Source: Scandinavium goeteborgense (GTDB lineage Bacteria > Pseudomonadota > Gammaproteobacteria > Enterobacterales > Enterobacteriaceae). From it: a stretch of 64,000 nucleotides of DNA. Position numbers and translations under genes: made by a program. The stretch lies in contig NZ_CP054058.1 in NCBI RefSeq assembly GCF_003935895.2, forward strand, positions 1,736,001-1,800,000. Reading direction: 5' to 3'. Of this stretch, positions 49,127 to 60,705 are shown piece by piece (position 1 is the stretch's first letter; every line of letters starts with the position of its first letter). Under the pieces are notes generated by a model, which was given only the letters and a program-made list of their open reading frames with translations, did no database searches and was not told the DNA's origin.

Positions 49127-50569
49127 TTACGCTTTGCCAGCGAACAATTTGCCATCCCGGACCAGTTCACGTGGATAGCTATTCTTGATGCGCGAACCGA
49201 CTTTTTTTGCCAGGCCCAACGGATGTCCCTGAAAGGTCACGATAACATCATCGCGCGCGGGTGGCGTTTCCGGCCAGACATCCCGTCCGCGATACCACTC
49301 TTCGGCTTCCGCCTGCGTCAGTTCGAAGCGTGCACTTTTCTCGCCCGCCAGAGCGATAACGGCTTCGTGCTGCCAGCGGAACCCTTTATTGAAAGTCTCG
49401 GCCAGACGCAGGCCGATGCGGGAAAAACGGACCTTGCCCAGCAACGGCTCAATCTCTGCCGGGAACAGCCAAATCTCTTTATCGCGCTGCCAGAGATTCA
49501 GATTGTCTTCCCAATGCAAACCCACGGCGGCAGCAGCCTGTTTCACCGCCAAAGACTCACGGGTTCGCATCGGCAGGAAGGGGAACTTGCCGACTTTGTA
49601 GCCCGGTGCGGGCAGGGCTTCAATGGCCGCGGTTTTTTTCAGCCGTGCGACAAAGAATCCTTCGCAATCGAAAATCTGCGGGAAGACGTGCAGGAAACCT
49701 TCCGGCGTCAGGGCCTGGGTTGCACCGTCGAATAGTGTGTCGAGCGGCATGATTTCGACCGCCTGCGGATAGCGGGCCAGTAACCAGCTCAACACGTCCT
49801 CGTTTTCGTCACGGTTCAGCGTGCAGGTGGAATACACCAGCGTGCCGCCGGGGCGCAGCGCATGAAACGCGCTGTCGATGAGCTCGCGTTGGGTCTGGGC
49901 TATGTCGAGATTGCTTTCCTGGGACCAGTTCTTCAGCGCATCGGGATCTTTGCGCACCACGCCTTCGCCGGAGCAAGGGGCGTCGAGCAAAATGGCGTCG
50001 AAGGATTCTGGCAGCGCGGCGCCGAATACCCGGCCATCAAAATGGGTGAGGGCAACGTTGTTGATCCCGCAGCGGCTGATATTGGCGTGCAGTACTTTAA
50101 CCCGGCTGGCGGAAAATTCGTTGGCTAAAATAGCGCCTTGGTTCCCCATTCGCGCGGCAATCTGCGTCGTTTTTGAACCCGGTGCGGCGGCAACGTCCAT
50201 CACCCGTTGAGGATGATTGTCACCAGCAAACAGCGCCGTGACCGGCAGCATCGAGCTCGCTTCCTGAATGTAAAACAGGCCGCTCAGGTGTTCGGCCGTG
50301 CTGCCGAGCGGCAGGGCATCTTCGTCTTCGCGTTCAATCCAGAAACCTTCTTCGCACCACGGTATAGGCGTGAGTTGCCAGCCATAAGGGGCAACCAGCT
50401 GCAGAAAATCCGGGACAGAAATTTTGAGTGTGTTAACACGGATACTGCGGCGCAGCGGGCGCTGGCAGGCGGCGATGAAATCGTCGAAGGAGAGATGAGT
50501 CGGCATTGCTGCACGCATCACCTCAAGAAAGGAGTCAGGAAGATAAGCCACTAAACGCACCAGATTCAT
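49127..50569 (-). CDS. rsmF: 16S rRNA m5C1407 methyltransferase RsmF
   Basis: 480-residue SAM-dependent RNA cytosine methyltransferase (E. coli 479). The NOL1/NOP2/Sun core has [20 protein letters not shown] for SAM binding and the two cysteines [10 protein letters not shown] and VYSTCTLN. The C-terminal PUA-like domain ends [15 protein letters not shown]. The first seven residues differ from E. coli and no clear Shine-Dalgarno is seen at ATG 50569, so the start is slightly uncertain. Confidence 0.96.
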   Translation of the reverse strand: MNLVRLVAYLPDSFLEVMRAAMPTHLSFDDFIAACQRPLRRSIRVNTLKISVPDFLQLVAPYGWQLTPIPWCEEGFWIEREDEDALPLGSTAEHLSGLFYIQEASSMLPVTALFAGDNHPQRVMDVAAAPGSKTTQIAARMGNQGAILANEFSASRVKVLHANISRCGINNVALTHFDGRVFGAALPESFDAILLDAPCSGEGVVRKDPDALKNWSQESNLDIAQTQRELIDSAFHALRPGGTLVYSTCTLNRDENEDVLSWLLARYPQAVEIMPLDTLFDGATQALTPEGFLHVFPQIFDCEGFFVARLKKTAAIEALPAPGYKVGKFPFLPMRTRESLAVKQAAAAVGLHWEDNLNLWQRDKEIWLFPAEIEPLLGKVRFSRIGLRLAETFNKGFRWQHEAVIALAGEKSARFELTQAEAEEWYRGRDVWPETPPARDDVIVTFQGHPLGLAKKVGSRIKNSYPRELVRDGKLFAGKA

Positions 50570-50592
50570 AAACGGGTGCGCAGTTTAGCACA

Positions 50593-50622
50593 GCGACTCC
50601 GGCTTCTTACAGCCGGAGTCGC
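50593..50622 (-). terminator. Hairpin after letAB
   Basis: 12-bp perfect stem GCGACTCCGGCT / AGCCGGAGTCGC, loop TCTTAC, between the letB stop and rsmF. T-run is lacking; strong stem suggests an mRNA end or processing block. Confidence 0.65.
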
Positions 50623-50629
50623 TTCGGGT

Positions 50630-53266
50630 TTAGCGTGGCAGCGCGGTGCCCCATTCACGCCACTCTTTTGGTTCTGCGTCCTGCAACAGGAAGTGTTTAT
50701 TTTCCTGCGCTTTCGGCGCGAGCGGGGTGCCTGGCGGCGTGGCAAAGGCTATGCCGCCGCGAATGAACTGATTGAAGGTCCCGGTTTTCACGACGCCGCC
50801 GATGATACCGAAATCGAGGCTGTAGCCTGATGCCAGCCAGAATACCGAGTTATTGCGCACCAGATGCTGATAACGCTGGCTGATACGCAGGCCCACCATC
50901 ACGCGGTCTGAGAGCGAACCCAGATGCAGGCCGGTCACCGTACCCACTTCAATGCCGCGGAACAGAACCGGTGTGCCGATGCTCAGCGATCCGGCTTCCG
51001 GCGCTTCGACGATGATGCTCAGGCCGTCGAGGTAACGGGAGTCGGTGATGGTCGCTTCCTGCAACTCAAAATCGCGGCGTGGATTGCTGCCGCGGCCGGG
51101 TTCAACGTTAATGTACGGCTGCAGGATGGTATCCAGGTGCTCAACGCCTGCCGCGGATATCTGAGGTGTGACTACCGAGAAGCGGGTGCCGCTACGGGCA
51201 AAGGTGTTCACGTATTCCGGATACAGCACCGCTTTCGCCTGCACTTCGTTGCGGGCAGTAATCAGCGTCAGGGTCTGGATCTGGCCGATATCAATGCCCA
51301 GATAGCGAATCGGCATCCCTTCGGCAAGCTTCCCGGCATCGAAGGTGTGCAGGGTAATTTGACCACCCACCGCGCGGGCCGCAGTCTCGGAAGGATACAG
51401 AATACGTTTATCGCCTTTACGTGCGCCAGCACCTGCGCCGCTCAGATTGTCGAAGCTGATAGCGCCGCGCAGCGCACGGGAGAGTGGGGCGGCCTGAACC
51501 GTCAGCCCGCTGCCGTTTAGCTGCACTTTTGCTCCGCCTTCGGCCCAGAACACACTGTTTTGCGTCAGAAGCTTACGGTATTCCGGTTTGACGTGCAGCT
51601 CGATATCAAACGCATTCGCGCGTGGGCGAACAGTGATCACTTCCCCGACTTCAAATTTACGGTACAGCACGACAGAACCGGCCTGGACGTCCGGCAAGGT
51701 GTCGGCGGTCAGCGTCATCGTTGTCGTTGGCAGTTCGCCCAGACTGTTTTCAATCGCTTTTTCAAGATTGGCAAACAGTGGGTAGTTCTGCTTCATCGGG
51801 CCTTTTTCACCCGGTAGAATGCGAATGCCGCCGCTGAGCCATTCGCTGGCGCTGGCACCGAGGAATTCAATACCGTCGAGCCCAACTTTGACGTCCACGC
51901 GGCTGTTGACCACGAATTTGCTGTCGCCGTGGACCAGGTCGCGATATTGCGGATCGATGGCGATGGAGAAGGAAACCCCTTTATTGTTCAGCGTGCGTTC
52001 AAGCACCTGACCAATTTTAATGCCGTGCAGAATAATGGGCTGCCCGGCCTCGACGCCGTAAGATTCTGGCGCATTCAGGGTGAGCGTGGCAACGCCTGGT
52101 TCCTGCAACAGTGTTTTATCGGCAGGGACGACCACGAAATGTTTGCGCGGTTCGCCTTCGCCGGGTACCAGTTCAAAAGTGCTGCCAGTGAGCAAGGCGC
52201 TGAGATTGGTATTCTCAAGCGACAGTTTCGGGTTACGTAGCTCGATACGGGTTTTGTCGCGCAGCAAATTCACCACGCTCGGATCGACGGTCATTTCACC
52301 GCTCACCGCCCCGCCAGGATTGAGGTCCAGTTTGGTCAGCTGTCCGACTTCCAGGCCCTGATACATCAACGCCGTCGAACCGGCTTTCAGACCCGTGCCG
52401 TCCGGCAGGTCCAGTTTGACGATTACCCCACGTTGGCTGTGGGCCAAATCGGCGTACAGTCCAAACTCATCGTTCTGAGTTGCGGTTTTCGAATCTTCCG
52501 GTGAGTCAAAAGCAATCGCGCCATTCACCAGCGCCGCCAGGCTTTCAAGCTGGACTTTCGCCCCGCTCAGCCCAACGTCGGCTTTAATACCGGAGACATT
52601 CCAGAAACGGCTGCCTTTTTTCACCAGATTGGTAAAGCGGCGGTCGATCAGGATATCAATGGTGACACCCTGCTTATTGGCGTTAATCGCGTAGTCATAC
52701 ACGCGCCCGACCGGGATTTTGCGGAAGTACACCAGCGAGCCGCTATTGAGCGAGCCTAAATCCGGAGCGTGAAGATGGATCATCAGTTCGCCATTGTTCA
52801 GGCGATATTTCGGCTGGGTATCCAGTGCGGTAAAGTGATCTTTCTTCTCACCTTTACCGGGCATCATGCCGATATAGTTCCCGCCGACCAGCGCATCCAG
52901 ACCGGACACGCCTGCCAGCGACGCCTTAGGCGTGACGAGCCAGAACTGCGTTTCTTCCCGCAGCGCATCTTTCATGTCGCCTTTGATGCTGGCTTTGACC
53001 TCAATGTGATTGAGATTTTTGGCCAGGCTAATTTCCTGAACGGTTCCCACCTCGACGCCCTGATAACGAACAGGGGTGCGGCCGGGGACAATACCGTCGG
53101 CTGAGATGAAATCGATAGTGACCGTTGTGCCACGATCTTCAAAACTGTTCCAGATAAGCCAGCCAGCAATGAGCAGGGCGATTACCGGCAGCAGCCAGAA
53201 AGGGGAAATACGGCGTTTTGTTTTAATTCTCGCTTCAGTCGGTGAAGCGGGCGTTTCCTGACTCAT
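50630..53266 (-). CDS. letB: Intermembrane lipid transport tunnel protein LetB (YebT)
   Basis: 878-residue MCE protein (E. coli 877) that spans the periplasm as a stack of seven MCE rings and moves lipids between inner and outer membranes. A single N-terminal membrane helix (about 22-42) is followed by repeated MCE units, recognisable by recurring VRYQGVEVG-, [10 protein letters not shown]-, YRKFEVGEV- and [10 protein letters not shown]-type strands. I start it at ATG 53266 ([11 protein letters not shown]). It overlaps letA by 32 nt. Confidence 0.97.
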   Translation of the reverse strand: MSQETPASPTEARIKTKRRISPFWLLPVIALLIAGWLIWNSFEDRGTTVTIDFISADGIVPGRTPVRYQGVEVGTVQEISLAKNLNHIEVKASIKGDMKDALREETQFWLVTPKASLAGVSGLDALVGGNYIGMMPGKGEKKDHFTALDTQPKYRLNNGELMIHLHAPDLGSLNSGSLVYFRKIPVGRVYDYAINANKQGVTIDILIDRRFTNLVKKGSRFWNVSGIKADVGLSGAKVQLESLAALVNGAIAFDSPEDSKTATQNDEFGLYADLAHSQRGVIVKLDLPDGTGLKAGSTALMYQGLEVGQLTKLDLNPGGAVSGEMTVDPSVVNLLRDKTRIELRNPKLSLENTNLSALLTGSTFELVPGEGEPRKHFVVVPADKTLLQEPGVATLTLNAPESYGVEAGQPIILHGIKIGQVLERTLNNKGVSFSIAIDPQYRDLVHGDSKFVVNSRVDVKVGLDGIEFLGASASEWLSGGIRILPGEKGPMKQNYPLFANLEKAIENSLGELPTTTMTLTADTLPDVQAGSVVLYRKFEVGEVITVRPRANAFDIELHVKPEYRKLLTQNSVFWAEGGAKVQLNGSGLTVQAAPLSRALRGAISFDNLSGAGAGARKGDKRILYPSETAARAVGGQITLHTFDAGKLAEGMPIRYLGIDIGQIQTLTLITARNEVQAKAVLYPEYVNTFARSGTRFSVVTPQISAAGVEHLDTILQPYINVEPGRGSNPRRDFELQEATITDSRYLDGLSIIVEAPEAGSLSIGTPVLFRGIEVGTVTGLHLGSLSDRVMVGLRISQRYQHLVRNNSVFWLASGYSLDFGIIGGVVKTGTFNQFIRGGIAFATPPGTPLAPKAQENKHFLLQDAEPKEWREWGTALPR

Positions 53267-54518
53267 GTGCATCCCAAAGTAAGCGGCTGTCCAGCCATTC
53301 AACAGCAAGAATAGTCAATATTACCGCAGCACCGAAATAAAACGCAGCGGGTCCCATTGTAAAAGCAAGTAACTGATCGCGATTGATAAGTGACATCATC
53401 AGCGAGATGACGAACAAATCGAGCATCGACCAGCGACCAATCCAGGTGACAAAGCGCAACAGAAGTATTCGGGTTCTGAGCCCTTGTTCACATTTGAAGT
53501 GAATTGATATCAACAGGGTAAGCATCACCAGCACTTTGGTAAAGGGCACAAGGATACTGGCAATGAAAACCACGGCCGCCACCGGAATGTTGCTGCTGCC
53601 GAGCGAGATGATGCCGGAAAGAATGGTGTCTTCCTGACGCGCGCCGTTCACATAAATGATGGAGATAGGCAACAGGTTCGCGGGAAGCAGGAAAATCATC
53701 GAGGCAATCAGCGCGGCCCAGCACTTTTGTAGGCTGTTAGCCCGGCGGTGGCGCAGCGGAATATGGCAACGGCGGCAACGCCCGCGGGAATCTGCGAACC
53801 CGGTGTGGTGGCAACCCAGACAAACCTGCAAACCCGGGTCCGCTCGTTGGGCAGGGCGCTGCGGGTAAAAGCGGTCCCACAGCTGTTCCACATTGAGGTG
53901 GATGAGCGTCAGAATACTCAGCAGCACCAGCGAGATGAATGCTATCAGGCCAACACCCGGCTGGAGAAACGCGTAATCCTGAACCTTAATGGACGCCACA
54001 CCCACACCAACCAGGTAGATATCGAGCATCACCCATTCTTTGAGTTTTTCGAGCATCAGCAGAACTGGGCGAAGATTCATGCCGAGAATATTACCCAGCC
54101 ACAAATAGGCGATGGCGATAACCAGTACCAGCGGCGCACCGACGCTGCAAAATAGCACCATCGCGGCAGGGATAGGGTCGCCCTGATCGGTCATCTGCCA
54201 GATACCCTGCAACAGGTTGGCGTCGATACGCACGCCGAGCAGATGCAAACGCAACAGCGGTTCGCTCCATGCAAAAGGCATCAGCAGCAGCATGGTCACC
54301 GCCATTGCCGCCAGGCGTGTTAAAGACCAGTCGCGCCCGTCACGAATTTTTGCGTCGCAGCGAGGGCAATATGCGCTTTGTGACGCTTTGACCACGGGCA
54401 GGGTAAAAAGCGTGTCACACTGCGGACAGCGGTGATACTCCACAGACGTCAGTGGGTTTCCAATCGCATGGACGGTGATTTTTTTGCCCGGCGAGATTTG
54501 AGAAGCTCTTAGTGCCAT
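53235..54518 (-). CDS. letA: Intermembrane transport protein LetA (YebS)
   Basis: 427-residue PqiA-family inner-membrane protein that works with LetB; same length as E. coli. Two zinc-ribbon-like modules are visible, CPQC...CPRC near residues 33-55 and CLGC...CRRC near 232-254. Each precedes a block of membrane helices with the family's [12 protein letters not shown] and similar stretches. The 3' end overlaps the letB start by 32 nt, so stoichiometry is probably coupled. Confidence 0.97.
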   Translation of the reverse strand: MALRASQISPGKKITVHAIGNPLTSVEYHRCPQCDTLFTLPVVKASQSAYCPRCDAKIRDGRDWSLTRLAAMAVTMLLLMPFAWSEPLLRLHLLGVRIDANLLQGIWQMTDQGDPIPAAMVLFCSVGAPLVLVIAIAYLWLGNILGMNLRPVLLMLEKLKEWVMLDIYLVGVGVASIKVQDYAFLQPGVGLIAFISLVLLSILTLIHLNVEQLWDRFYPQRPAQRADPGLQVCLGCHHTGFADSRGRCRRCHIPLRHRRANSLQKCWAALIASMIFLLPANLLPISIIYVNGARQEDTILSGIISLGSSNIPVAAVVFIASILVPFTKVLVMLTLLISIHFKCEQGLRTRILLLRFVTWIGRWSMLDLFVISLMMSLINRDQLLAFTMGPAAFYFGAAVILTILAVEWLDSRLLWDAHESGNARFTD

Positions 54519-54662
54519 TTATTAGCTTTTGAAATGAATGTATAACTCTATCTTAACCTATGAACGGATTCATCTTGAGCCCGAACGCATTTAATGCTTA
54601 TTTTATTAGGCTATGCGTCGGCACTGACCGGCTTCGAATTAAGTACAATAAGTGATTGAATA

Positions 54663-55160
54663 ATGAGCGAATCAGAGTTTTACGCGGATCTTAACCGTGA
54701 TTTTCAGGCATTAATGGCAGGTGAAACCAGTTTTTTAGCCACACTCTCTAATACCAGCGCGCTGTTGTATGAGCGTCTGACCGACGTTAACTGGGCCGGT
54801 TTTTATCTGCTCGAGGGCGAAACGCTGGTTCTGGGTCCGTTCCAGGGCAAAATTGCCTGCGTTCGTATCCCGGTCGGTCGTGGCGTTTGCGGCACGGCGG
54901 TGTCGGAAAATCGCGTACAGCGTGTGGAAGACGTCCACGCCTTTGCCGGTCATATCGCCTGTGACGCGGCAAGCAACTCCGAAATCGTGCTCCCTCTGGT
55001 GGTTAACGGAAAAATTATCGGCGTGCTGGATATCGACAGCCCAGAGTATTCCCGCTTCAGTACTGAAGATGAACAGGGGCTCCGTGAGCTGGTTGATCAC
55101 CTTGAAAAGCTGCTTGCGGCCACCGATTATCACAAATACTTTCAGCCTGTCGCAGGATAA
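54663..55160 (+). CDS. msrC: Free methionine-(R)-sulfoxide reductase MsrC
   Basis: 165-residue GAF-domain enzyme reducing free Met-R-sulfoxide. The three functional cysteines are present in KIACVRIP, GRGVCGTAV and HIACDAASN. The acid IDSPEYSRF motif closes the site. It is divergent from letA; proQ follows after about 100 bp. Confidence 0.96.
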   Translation: MSESEFYADLNRDFQALMAGETSFLATLSNTSALLYERLTDVNWAGFYLLEGETLVLGPFQGKIACVRIPVGRGVCGTAVSENRVQRVEDVHAFAGHIACDAASNSEIVLPLVVNGKIIGVLDIDSPEYSRFSTEDEQGLRELVDHLEKLLAATDYHKYFQPVAG

Positions 55161-55257
55161 TCAACGGATAACGTAGCATTTACCGATGGCGTCATTATAA
55201 TGACGCCTGTTCATGCCCGCGGTATGTTGGCTACGTCCGTTGTAATCAGGAAATTTC

Positions 55258-55950
55258 ATGGAAAATCAACCTAAGTTGAATAGCAGTAAAGAAGTTATCG
55301 CATTTCTGGCCGAACGATTCCCACAGTGTTTCAGCGCTGAAGGTGAAGCACGCCCACTGAAAATTGGTATTTTTCAGGATCTGGTAACACGCGTTGAGGG
55401 TGAAATGAACCTCAGCAAAACCCAGCTTCGTTCCGCCTTACGTCTTTATACGTCCAGCTGGCGCTATCTGTACGGCATCAAAGCGGGTGCAACCCGTGTT
55501 GATCTCGACGGAAACCCGTGCGGCGAGCTGGATGAGCAGCATGTGACTCACGCGCGTCAGCAGCTTGAAGAAGCGAAGGCCCGTGTGCAGGCACAGCGTG
55601 CAGAACAGCAGGCTAAAAAACGTGAAGCTGCCATTGCGGCAGGTGAGCCGGTTGATGCCCCACGTCGTGAGCGCAAACCGCGTCCAGCTGCCCCACGCAA
55701 AGAGGCTGGCGCGAATAAACCGCGTCCAGCTGCTAAACCTGCGGCGGCAAAAGCACCACGTCCAGCACGTGAAGAGCGTCTTACCCCGGTATCTGACATT
55801 TCTGAGCTGAGCGTTGGCCAGTCTCTGAAAGTCAAAGCGGGTAACAACGCAATGGACGCCACTGTACTGGAAATCACCAAAGATGGCGTTCGTGTACAGC
55901 TGACTTCTGGTATGTCAATGATTGTACGCACAGAACACTTGATGTTCTGA
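55258..55950 (+). CDS. proQ: RNA chaperone ProQ
   Basis: 230-residue FinO-family RNA-binding protein that stabilises small RNAs and 3' UTRs. The FinO domain (about 1-120) includes [15 protein letters not shown] and [21 protein letters not shown] Lys/Arg/Ala/Pro-rich linker (about 125-178) and a C-terminal Tudor-like domain ([20 protein letters not shown]) follow. prc starts 19 nt later, as in E. coli. Confidence 0.97.
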   Translation: MENQPKLNSSKEVIAFLAERFPQCFSAEGEARPLKIGIFQDLVTRVEGEMNLSKTQLRSALRLYTSSWRYLYGIKAGATRVDLDGNPCGELDEQHVTHARQQLEEAKARVQAQRAEQQAKKREAAIAAGEPVDAPRRERKPRPAAPRKEAGANKPRPAAKPAAAKAPRPAREERLTPVSDISELSVGQSLKVKAGNNAMDATVLEITKDGVRVQLTSGMSMIVRTEHLMF

Positions 55951-55969
55951 AACGGAGGCCGGGCCTGGC

Positions 55970-58018
55970 ATGAACAATTTTTTTAAGGTCACCGCGCTCG
56001 CTGGCATGCTAGTAATGGCAGGCCAGTCGTTCGCTGTGGACGATATTACACGTGCTAACCAGATTCCTGTTCTTAAGGAAGAGGCCCAGCATGCAACGGT
56101 AAGCGAGCGTGTCACGTCTCGCTTTACCCGTTCTCATTATCGCCAGTTCGATCTCGACAACGCGTTCTCGGCGAAAATTTTCGACCGCTTCCTTAACCTC
56201 CTGGACTACAGCCACAACGTGCTGCTGGCCAGCGATGTTTCCCAGTATGATGCCCGTAAATCGCAGGTCGGTGACGAACTGCGCAGTGGCAAACTGGATG
56301 TTTTCTACGATCTTTATAATCTGGCGCAAAAACGCCGCTTTGAGCGCTATCAATACGCGCTCAAAGTGCTAGAGCGTCCGATGGATTTTACCGGCAACGA
56401 CACCTACAATCTTGACCGCACCAAATCACCGTGGCCAAAAGATGAAGCCGAGCTGAATGCGCTGTGGGATGGCAAAGTCAAATATGACGAACTGAGCCTG
56501 AAGCTTGCCGGTAAAGACGAAAAAGAAATTCGTGAAACGCTGACCCGTCGCTACAAGTTCGCGATTCGCCGTCTGGCTCAGACCAACAGCGAAGATGTGT
56601 TCTCTCTGGCGATGACCGCGTTTGCGCACGAAATCGATCCGCACACCAACTACCTTTCCCCGCGTAACACCGAACAATTCAATACCGAAATGAGCCTTTC
56701 TCTGGAAGGTATCGGTGCGGTGCTGCAAATGGACGACGACTACACCATGATTAATTCCATGGTGGCAGGCGGTCCTGCGGCGAAGAGTAAAGCCATTAGC
56801 GTTGGCGATCGTATCGTCGGCGTTGGCCAGACCGGTAAAGGAATGGTTGATGTTATTGGCTGGCGTCTGGATGACGTTGTCGCCTTGATCAAAGGGCCGA
56901 AGGGCAGCAAAGTGCGCCTGGAAATTCTGCCTGCCGGTAAAGGTACCAAAACCCGCACCATCACGCTGACTCGCGAGCGCATTCGCCTCGAAGACCGCGC
57001 CGTGAAGATGTCGGTGAAAAACGTCGGCAAAGAAAAAGTGGGCGTGCTGGATATCCCTGGTTTCTACGTGGGTCTGACCGATGATGTGAAGGTGCAGCTG
57101 CAGAAACTGGAAAAACAAAACGTCACCAGTGTCGTTATCGATCTGCGCAGCAACGGCGGCGGTGCACTGACCGAAGCGGTTTCGCTTTCTGGTCTGTTTA
57201 TCCCGTCTGGCCCGGTTGTGCAGGTGCGTGATAACAATGGCAAGGTACGCGAAGACAGCGATACCGACGGCGTTGTGTATTACAAAGGCCCTCTGGTGGT
57301 GCTGGTAGACCGCTTCAGTGCGTCTGCATCTGAAATCTTCGCGGCGGCTATGCAGGACTACGGTCGTGCGCTGATTGTCGGTGAACCTACCTTTGGTAAA
57401 GGCACCGTGCAGCAGTATCGCTCCCTGAACCGCATCTACGATCAGATGCTGCGTCCTGAGTGGCCAGCGCTGGGTTCTGTGCAGTACACCATTCAGAAGT
57501 TCTACCGCATCAACGGCGGCAGTACTCAACGTAAAGGTGTGACGCCGGATATCATGATGCCAACTGGCAACGAAGAGACGGAAACCGGCGAGAAGTTTGA
57601 AGATAACGCTCTGCCGTGGGACAGCATCAATGCCGCGACCTTCGTCAAAACGGGCGATATGATGCCGTTTGGTCCTGAGCTGTTGAAAGACCACAATGAC
57701 CGTATCGCAAAAGATCCGGAATTCCAGTACATCGCCAAAGATATTGCCCGTTTCAATGCGCTGAAAGAGCGCCGCAATATCGCCTCACTGAATTACGCAC
57801 AGCGTGAGAAAGAGAATGAGGAAGATGACGCGACGCGCCTGGCCCGCATCAACGATCGTTATAAACGTGAAGGCAAGCCACCGCTGAAGAAACTGGACGA
57901 TCTGCCGAAGGATTATCAGGAGCCCGATCCGTATCTGGATGAAACGGTCCATATCGCTAATGACCTGGCGAATATGGAAAAAGACCGGCCCGCGGTAACA
58001 CCAACCGCCAGCAAATAA
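55970..58018 (+). CDS. prc: Tail-specific periplasmic protease Prc (Tsp)
   Basis: 682-residue periplasmic C-terminal processing peptidase, same length as E. coli. It has a signal peptide ending at SFA, a PDZ domain (about 235-330, SLEGIGAVLQMDDDYT), and the Ser/Lys dyad in DRFSASASEIFAAAM and EPTFGKGTVQQY. It trims FtsI and degrades SsrA-tagged proteins and, with NlpI, MepS. Downstream of proQ in one unit, ending in a strong terminator. Confidence 0.97.
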   Translation: MNNFFKVTALAGMLVMAGQSFAVDDITRANQIPVLKEEAQHATVSERVTSRFTRSHYRQFDLDNAFSAKIFDRFLNLLDYSHNVLLASDVSQYDARKSQVGDELRSGKLDVFYDLYNLAQKRRFERYQYALKVLERPMDFTGNDTYNLDRTKSPWPKDEAELNALWDGKVKYDELSLKLAGKDEKEIRETLTRRYKFAIRRLAQTNSEDVFSLAMTAFAHEIDPHTNYLSPRNTEQFNTEMSLSLEGIGAVLQMDDDYTMINSMVAGGPAAKSKAISVGDRIVGVGQTGKGMVDVIGWRLDDVVALIKGPKGSKVRLEILPAGKGTKTRTITLTRERIRLEDRAVKMSVKNVGKEKVGVLDIPGFYVGLTDDVKVQLQKLEKQNVTSVVIDLRSNGGGALTEAVSLSGLFIPSGPVVQVRDNNGKVREDSDTDGVVYYKGPLVVLVDRFSASASEIFAAAMQDYGRALIVGEPTFGKGTVQQYRSLNRIYDQMLRPEWPALGSVQYTIQKFYRINGGSTQRKGVTPDIMMPTGNEETETGEKFEDNALPWDSINAATFVKTGDMMPFGPELLKDHNDRIAKDPEFQYIAKDIARFNALKERRNIASLNYAQREKENEEDDATRLARINDRYKREGKPPLKKLDDLPKDYQEPDPYLDETVHIANDLANMEKDRPAVTPTASK

Positions 58019-58024
58019 CCCCCC

Positions 58025-58056
58025 AACAGGCACAAGAAATTGTGCCTGTTTTTTTT
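58025..58056 (+). terminator. prc terminator
   Basis: 11-bp stem AACAGGCACAA / TTGTGCCTGTT, loop GAAA, T-run; 7 bp after prc. Confidence 0.93.
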
Positions 58057-58210
58057 CCTTTCTCAAGCGTGCGTCAGCGAGAGGCAACACAATGTAAAGT
58101 TGTGTTTTTCTCGTGACTTAGCGACCTCTGATAGTTGAAAATCAGCGTAAGACCCATACCATATGGGTAATCGCATAGTGCGTTTTGTTACAACGAGGTT
58201 AAAGAAAATT

Positions 58211-59092
58211 ATGATGCGAATCGCGCTCTTCCTGATGACCAACCTGGCGGTTATGGTCGTGTTTGGGCTGGTGCTAAGCCTGACAGGAATTCAGTCTAGC
58301 AGCATGACAGGCCTGCTTATCATGGCGCTGCTTTTCGGTTTTGGTGGCTCGATTGTGTCGCTATTAATGTCGAAATGGATGGCGCTGAAATCGGTAGGTG
58401 GTGAGGTTATTGAACAGCCGCGCAATGAAACTGAGCGCTGGCTGATGAACACCGTCGCACAGCAGTCCCGTCAGGCGGGTATTGCCATGCCGCAGGTTGC
58501 GGTCTATCACGCGCCGGATATCAACGCCTTCGCGACCGGTGCACGCCGTGATGCGTCGTTGGTTGCCGTGAGTACTGGCCTGTTGCAGAACATGAGCCGT
58601 GACGAGGCCGAAGCCGTCATCGCGCACGAAATCAGCCACATCGCCAACGGTGACATGGTGACCATGACCCTGATTCAGGGCATTGTGAACACCTTTGTTA
58701 TCTTTATTTCTCGCGTTATCGCGCAAATTGCAGCCGGTTTCCTGGGCGGCAACCGCGATGAAGGTGAAAGCAGCAACGGTAATCCGCTGATTTACTTTGC
58801 GGTAGCGACCGTGCTGGAGCTGGTATTTGGTATTCTTGCCAGCATCATCACCATGTGGTTCTCCCGTCATCGTGAGTTCCACGCCGATGCCGGTTCAGCC
58901 AAACTGGTGGGCCGCGAGAAAATGATTGCGGCGCTGCAGCGCCTTAAAACCAGTTACGAGCCGCAGGAAGCCAGCAGCATGATGGCGTTTTGTATCAACG
59001 GTAAAGCGAAATCCATGAGCGAACTGTTCATGACGCACCCACCGCTGGACAAACGTATCGAAGCGCTGCGCAGCGGCGAGTATCTGAAATAA
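58211..59092 (+). CDS. htpX: Membrane metalloprotease HtpX
   Basis: 293-residue inner-membrane M48 zinc protease involved in quality control of membrane proteins with FtsH. Start at ATG 58211 ([17 protein letters not shown]) gives the E. coli length; GAGG is 11 nt upstream. Two N-terminal helices precede HEISH (zinc site, about 139-143), and two more hydrophobic segments follow. The third ligand Glu is in [13 protein letters not shown]. In E. coli it is Cpx-regulated; a GTAAA half-site at 58095 is the only hint here. Confidence 0.97.
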   Translation: MMRIALFLMTNLAVMVVFGLVLSLTGIQSSSMTGLLIMALLFGFGGSIVSLLMSKWMALKSVGGEVIEQPRNETERWLMNTVAQQSRQAGIAMPQVAVYHAPDINAFATGARRDASLVAVSTGLLQNMSRDEAEAVIAHEISHIANGDMVTMTLIQGIVNTFVIFISRVIAQIAAGFLGGNRDEGESSNGNPLIYFAVATVLELVFGILASIITMWFSRHREFHADAGSAKLVGREKMIAALQRLKTSYEPQEASSMMAFCINGKAKSMSELFMTHPPLDKRIEALRSGEYLK

Positions 59093-59118
59093 CGAATTCA
59101 CAGCACGACCCTTAAAGC

Positions 59119-59145
59119 AAAGCGCCTCTCAGAGGCGCTTTTTTT
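59119..59145. terminator. Terminator between htpX and yebQ
   Basis: 10-bp stem AAAGCGCCTC / GAGGCGCTTT with loop TCA and T-run, 10 bp before the convergent yebQ stop. Confidence 0.93.
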
Positions 59146-59154
59146 ATGCCCGGA

Positions 59155-60528
59155 TCAGGAGACAGCACGAGGCTGGGTGACGCGAAGGCCACTGATGATG
59201 GCGGCGATAACCGCGAGGGATCCTGCCAGTAAAAGTGAAGTGTGTGTCCCGTGCGTACCAAACAGGTTAAACAACAATGCGACTAGCGCCGCACCGGTAC
59301 TTTGCCCCAGAAGACGGGCCGTACCTAACATTCCGCTGGCGCCACCGCTACGGTTACGCGGTGCAGACGACACAATGGTGTGGTTGTTTGGCGACTGGAA
59401 CAAACCAAAACCGGCACCGCACAGCATCATGCGCCAGACAATGTCGATGTCCTGTGGCGAGGAAGGCAGCAGCGCTAACGCGAACAGACCGCATGCCATC
59501 ACCGCCAGGCCCAGAGCACCAAGAAAACCGGCGTGGACTTTTTCGATGAGATAGCCCGCAATCGGAGCCATCACCATGGTAGCCAATGGCCACGGCGTGA
59601 GCAGCAGACCGGTTTCAACTTCACTGCGTCCCATCACCGATTGCAGGAAGAAGGGCAGTGAGACCATGGCCAGCATTTGGGCGCAGAAGGAACAAATCGA
59701 TGTACAGATAGACAGCGAAAAGAGCGGAATACGCAGCAAATCGACCGGCAGCAGCGGAACCGGCAGCTTCAGCTGGCGACGAACAAAGAAAAAGCCGATG
59801 ACCAACATCGCCACCACTTCACAGAGCACCAGTTGCAGAGACTGCCCTTGAGCAAAGCTGCTGAGTGCGGTTATCAATAAACCGAAGGTTAAGGCATTCA
59901 TGACCGCACTTGGCAGATCGAAACGCGACGCCTGGCTGCGGGCCCCATTAGGCGGCAGATAGCGCATGGCTAAAACGAACGCCACGATCCCGAGCGGGAC
60001 GTTAATCAGGAACAGCCACTGCCAGGATGCCACGGATAAAATGGCGGCGGCGATAGTCGGCCCGGCGGCAGAGGATACGGCCACGATAAACGAGTTGATC
60101 CCCATCCCGCGACCAAGAAAACGCTGCGGATAAATGAGACGTATCAAAGCCGTGTTGACGCTCATTAGCGCCGCGCCCCCCAGGCCCTGCGCCACGCGGG
60201 CCAGCGTCAGCATTTCCAGCGAGTGTGAGAGCGCGCAAATCAGCGATGTACAGGTGAAGACCACCAGGCCGCATTTATAAATTCGTCGATAGCCGAACAT
60301 GTCGCCAAGAAAGGCCAGGGTCAGTAGCGAGATAACAATCGCGATTTGGTAGGCATTAACTATCCAGATAGACGCGGCGGGGGAGGCGTTAAGGTCGGAA
60401 GCAATAGTGGGAAGCGCAACGTTGGCAATGGCGCCATCAAGTACGGCCATCGAAATACCAAGGACGATCGTCAGAATGGCACCATAGCGTTGCGGCAATG
60501 GCAAACCATCAGGAGCTGTTTTTTCCAT
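59155..60528 (-). CDS. yebQ: MFS drug-efflux-type transporter YebQ
   Basis: 457-residue major facilitator, DHA2 (EmrB/QacA) type with about fourteen hydrophobic segments. Family motif C-like and motif A-like stretches are VLDGAIANVALPTIA, FLGDMFGYRRIYKCG and ARVAQGLGGAALMSVNTAL. Its substrate is unknown. It is divergent from kdgR, as in E. coli, which has led to the idea that KdgR may influence it; I see no convincing operator on its side. Confidence 0.94.
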   Translation of the reverse strand: MEKTAPDGLPLPQRYGAILTIVLGISMAVLDGAIANVALPTIASDLNASPAASIWIVNAYQIAIVISLLTLAFLGDMFGYRRIYKCGLVVFTCTSLICALSHSLEMLTLARVAQGLGGAALMSVNTALIRLIYPQRFLGRGMGINSFIVAVSSAAGPTIAAAILSVASWQWLFLINVPLGIVAFVLAMRYLPPNGARSQASRFDLPSAVMNALTFGLLITALSSFAQGQSLQLVLCEVVAMLVIGFFFVRRQLKLPVPLLPVDLLRIPLFSLSICTSICSFCAQMLAMVSLPFFLQSVMGRSEVETGLLLTPWPLATMVMAPIAGYLIEKVHAGFLGALGLAVMACGLFALALLPSSPQDIDIVWRMMLCGAGFGLFQSPNNHTIVSSAPRNRSGGASGMLGTARLLGQSTGAALVALLFNLFGTHGTHTSLLLAGSLAVIAAIISGLRVTQPRAVS

Positions 60529-60630
60529 GAGAAAAGTATGTCTTTAATGAAATCATTATGCAGGTAATGATTTTAGCATTGATTATTCGGCAGTATGTCG
60601 CAGATTTGTAACGAAGATGCAGAAGAGTGA

Positions 60631-60659
60631 TTGCGGCGGAAGGCGCGCGAAATTATAAT
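60631..60659 (+). promoter_or_regulatory. kdgR promoter
   Basis: TTGCGG (60631-60636), 17-bp spacer and a consensus TATAAT (60654-60659), about 47 bp before the start. AATAAAA (60657-60663) overlaps the -10 and equals one arm of a KdgR box, but the second arm is poor. Confidence 0.65.
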
Positions 60660-60705
60660 AAAAAACAGTTCTGAATTTTATAAAACAGTCGCGATGAGGT
60701 GATAA

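Noticed and set aside
56426-57694. 422-codon open frame on the minus strand
   Set aside because: Fully antisense to prc, rich in His/Arg/Gln as expected from a reverse-complement frame.
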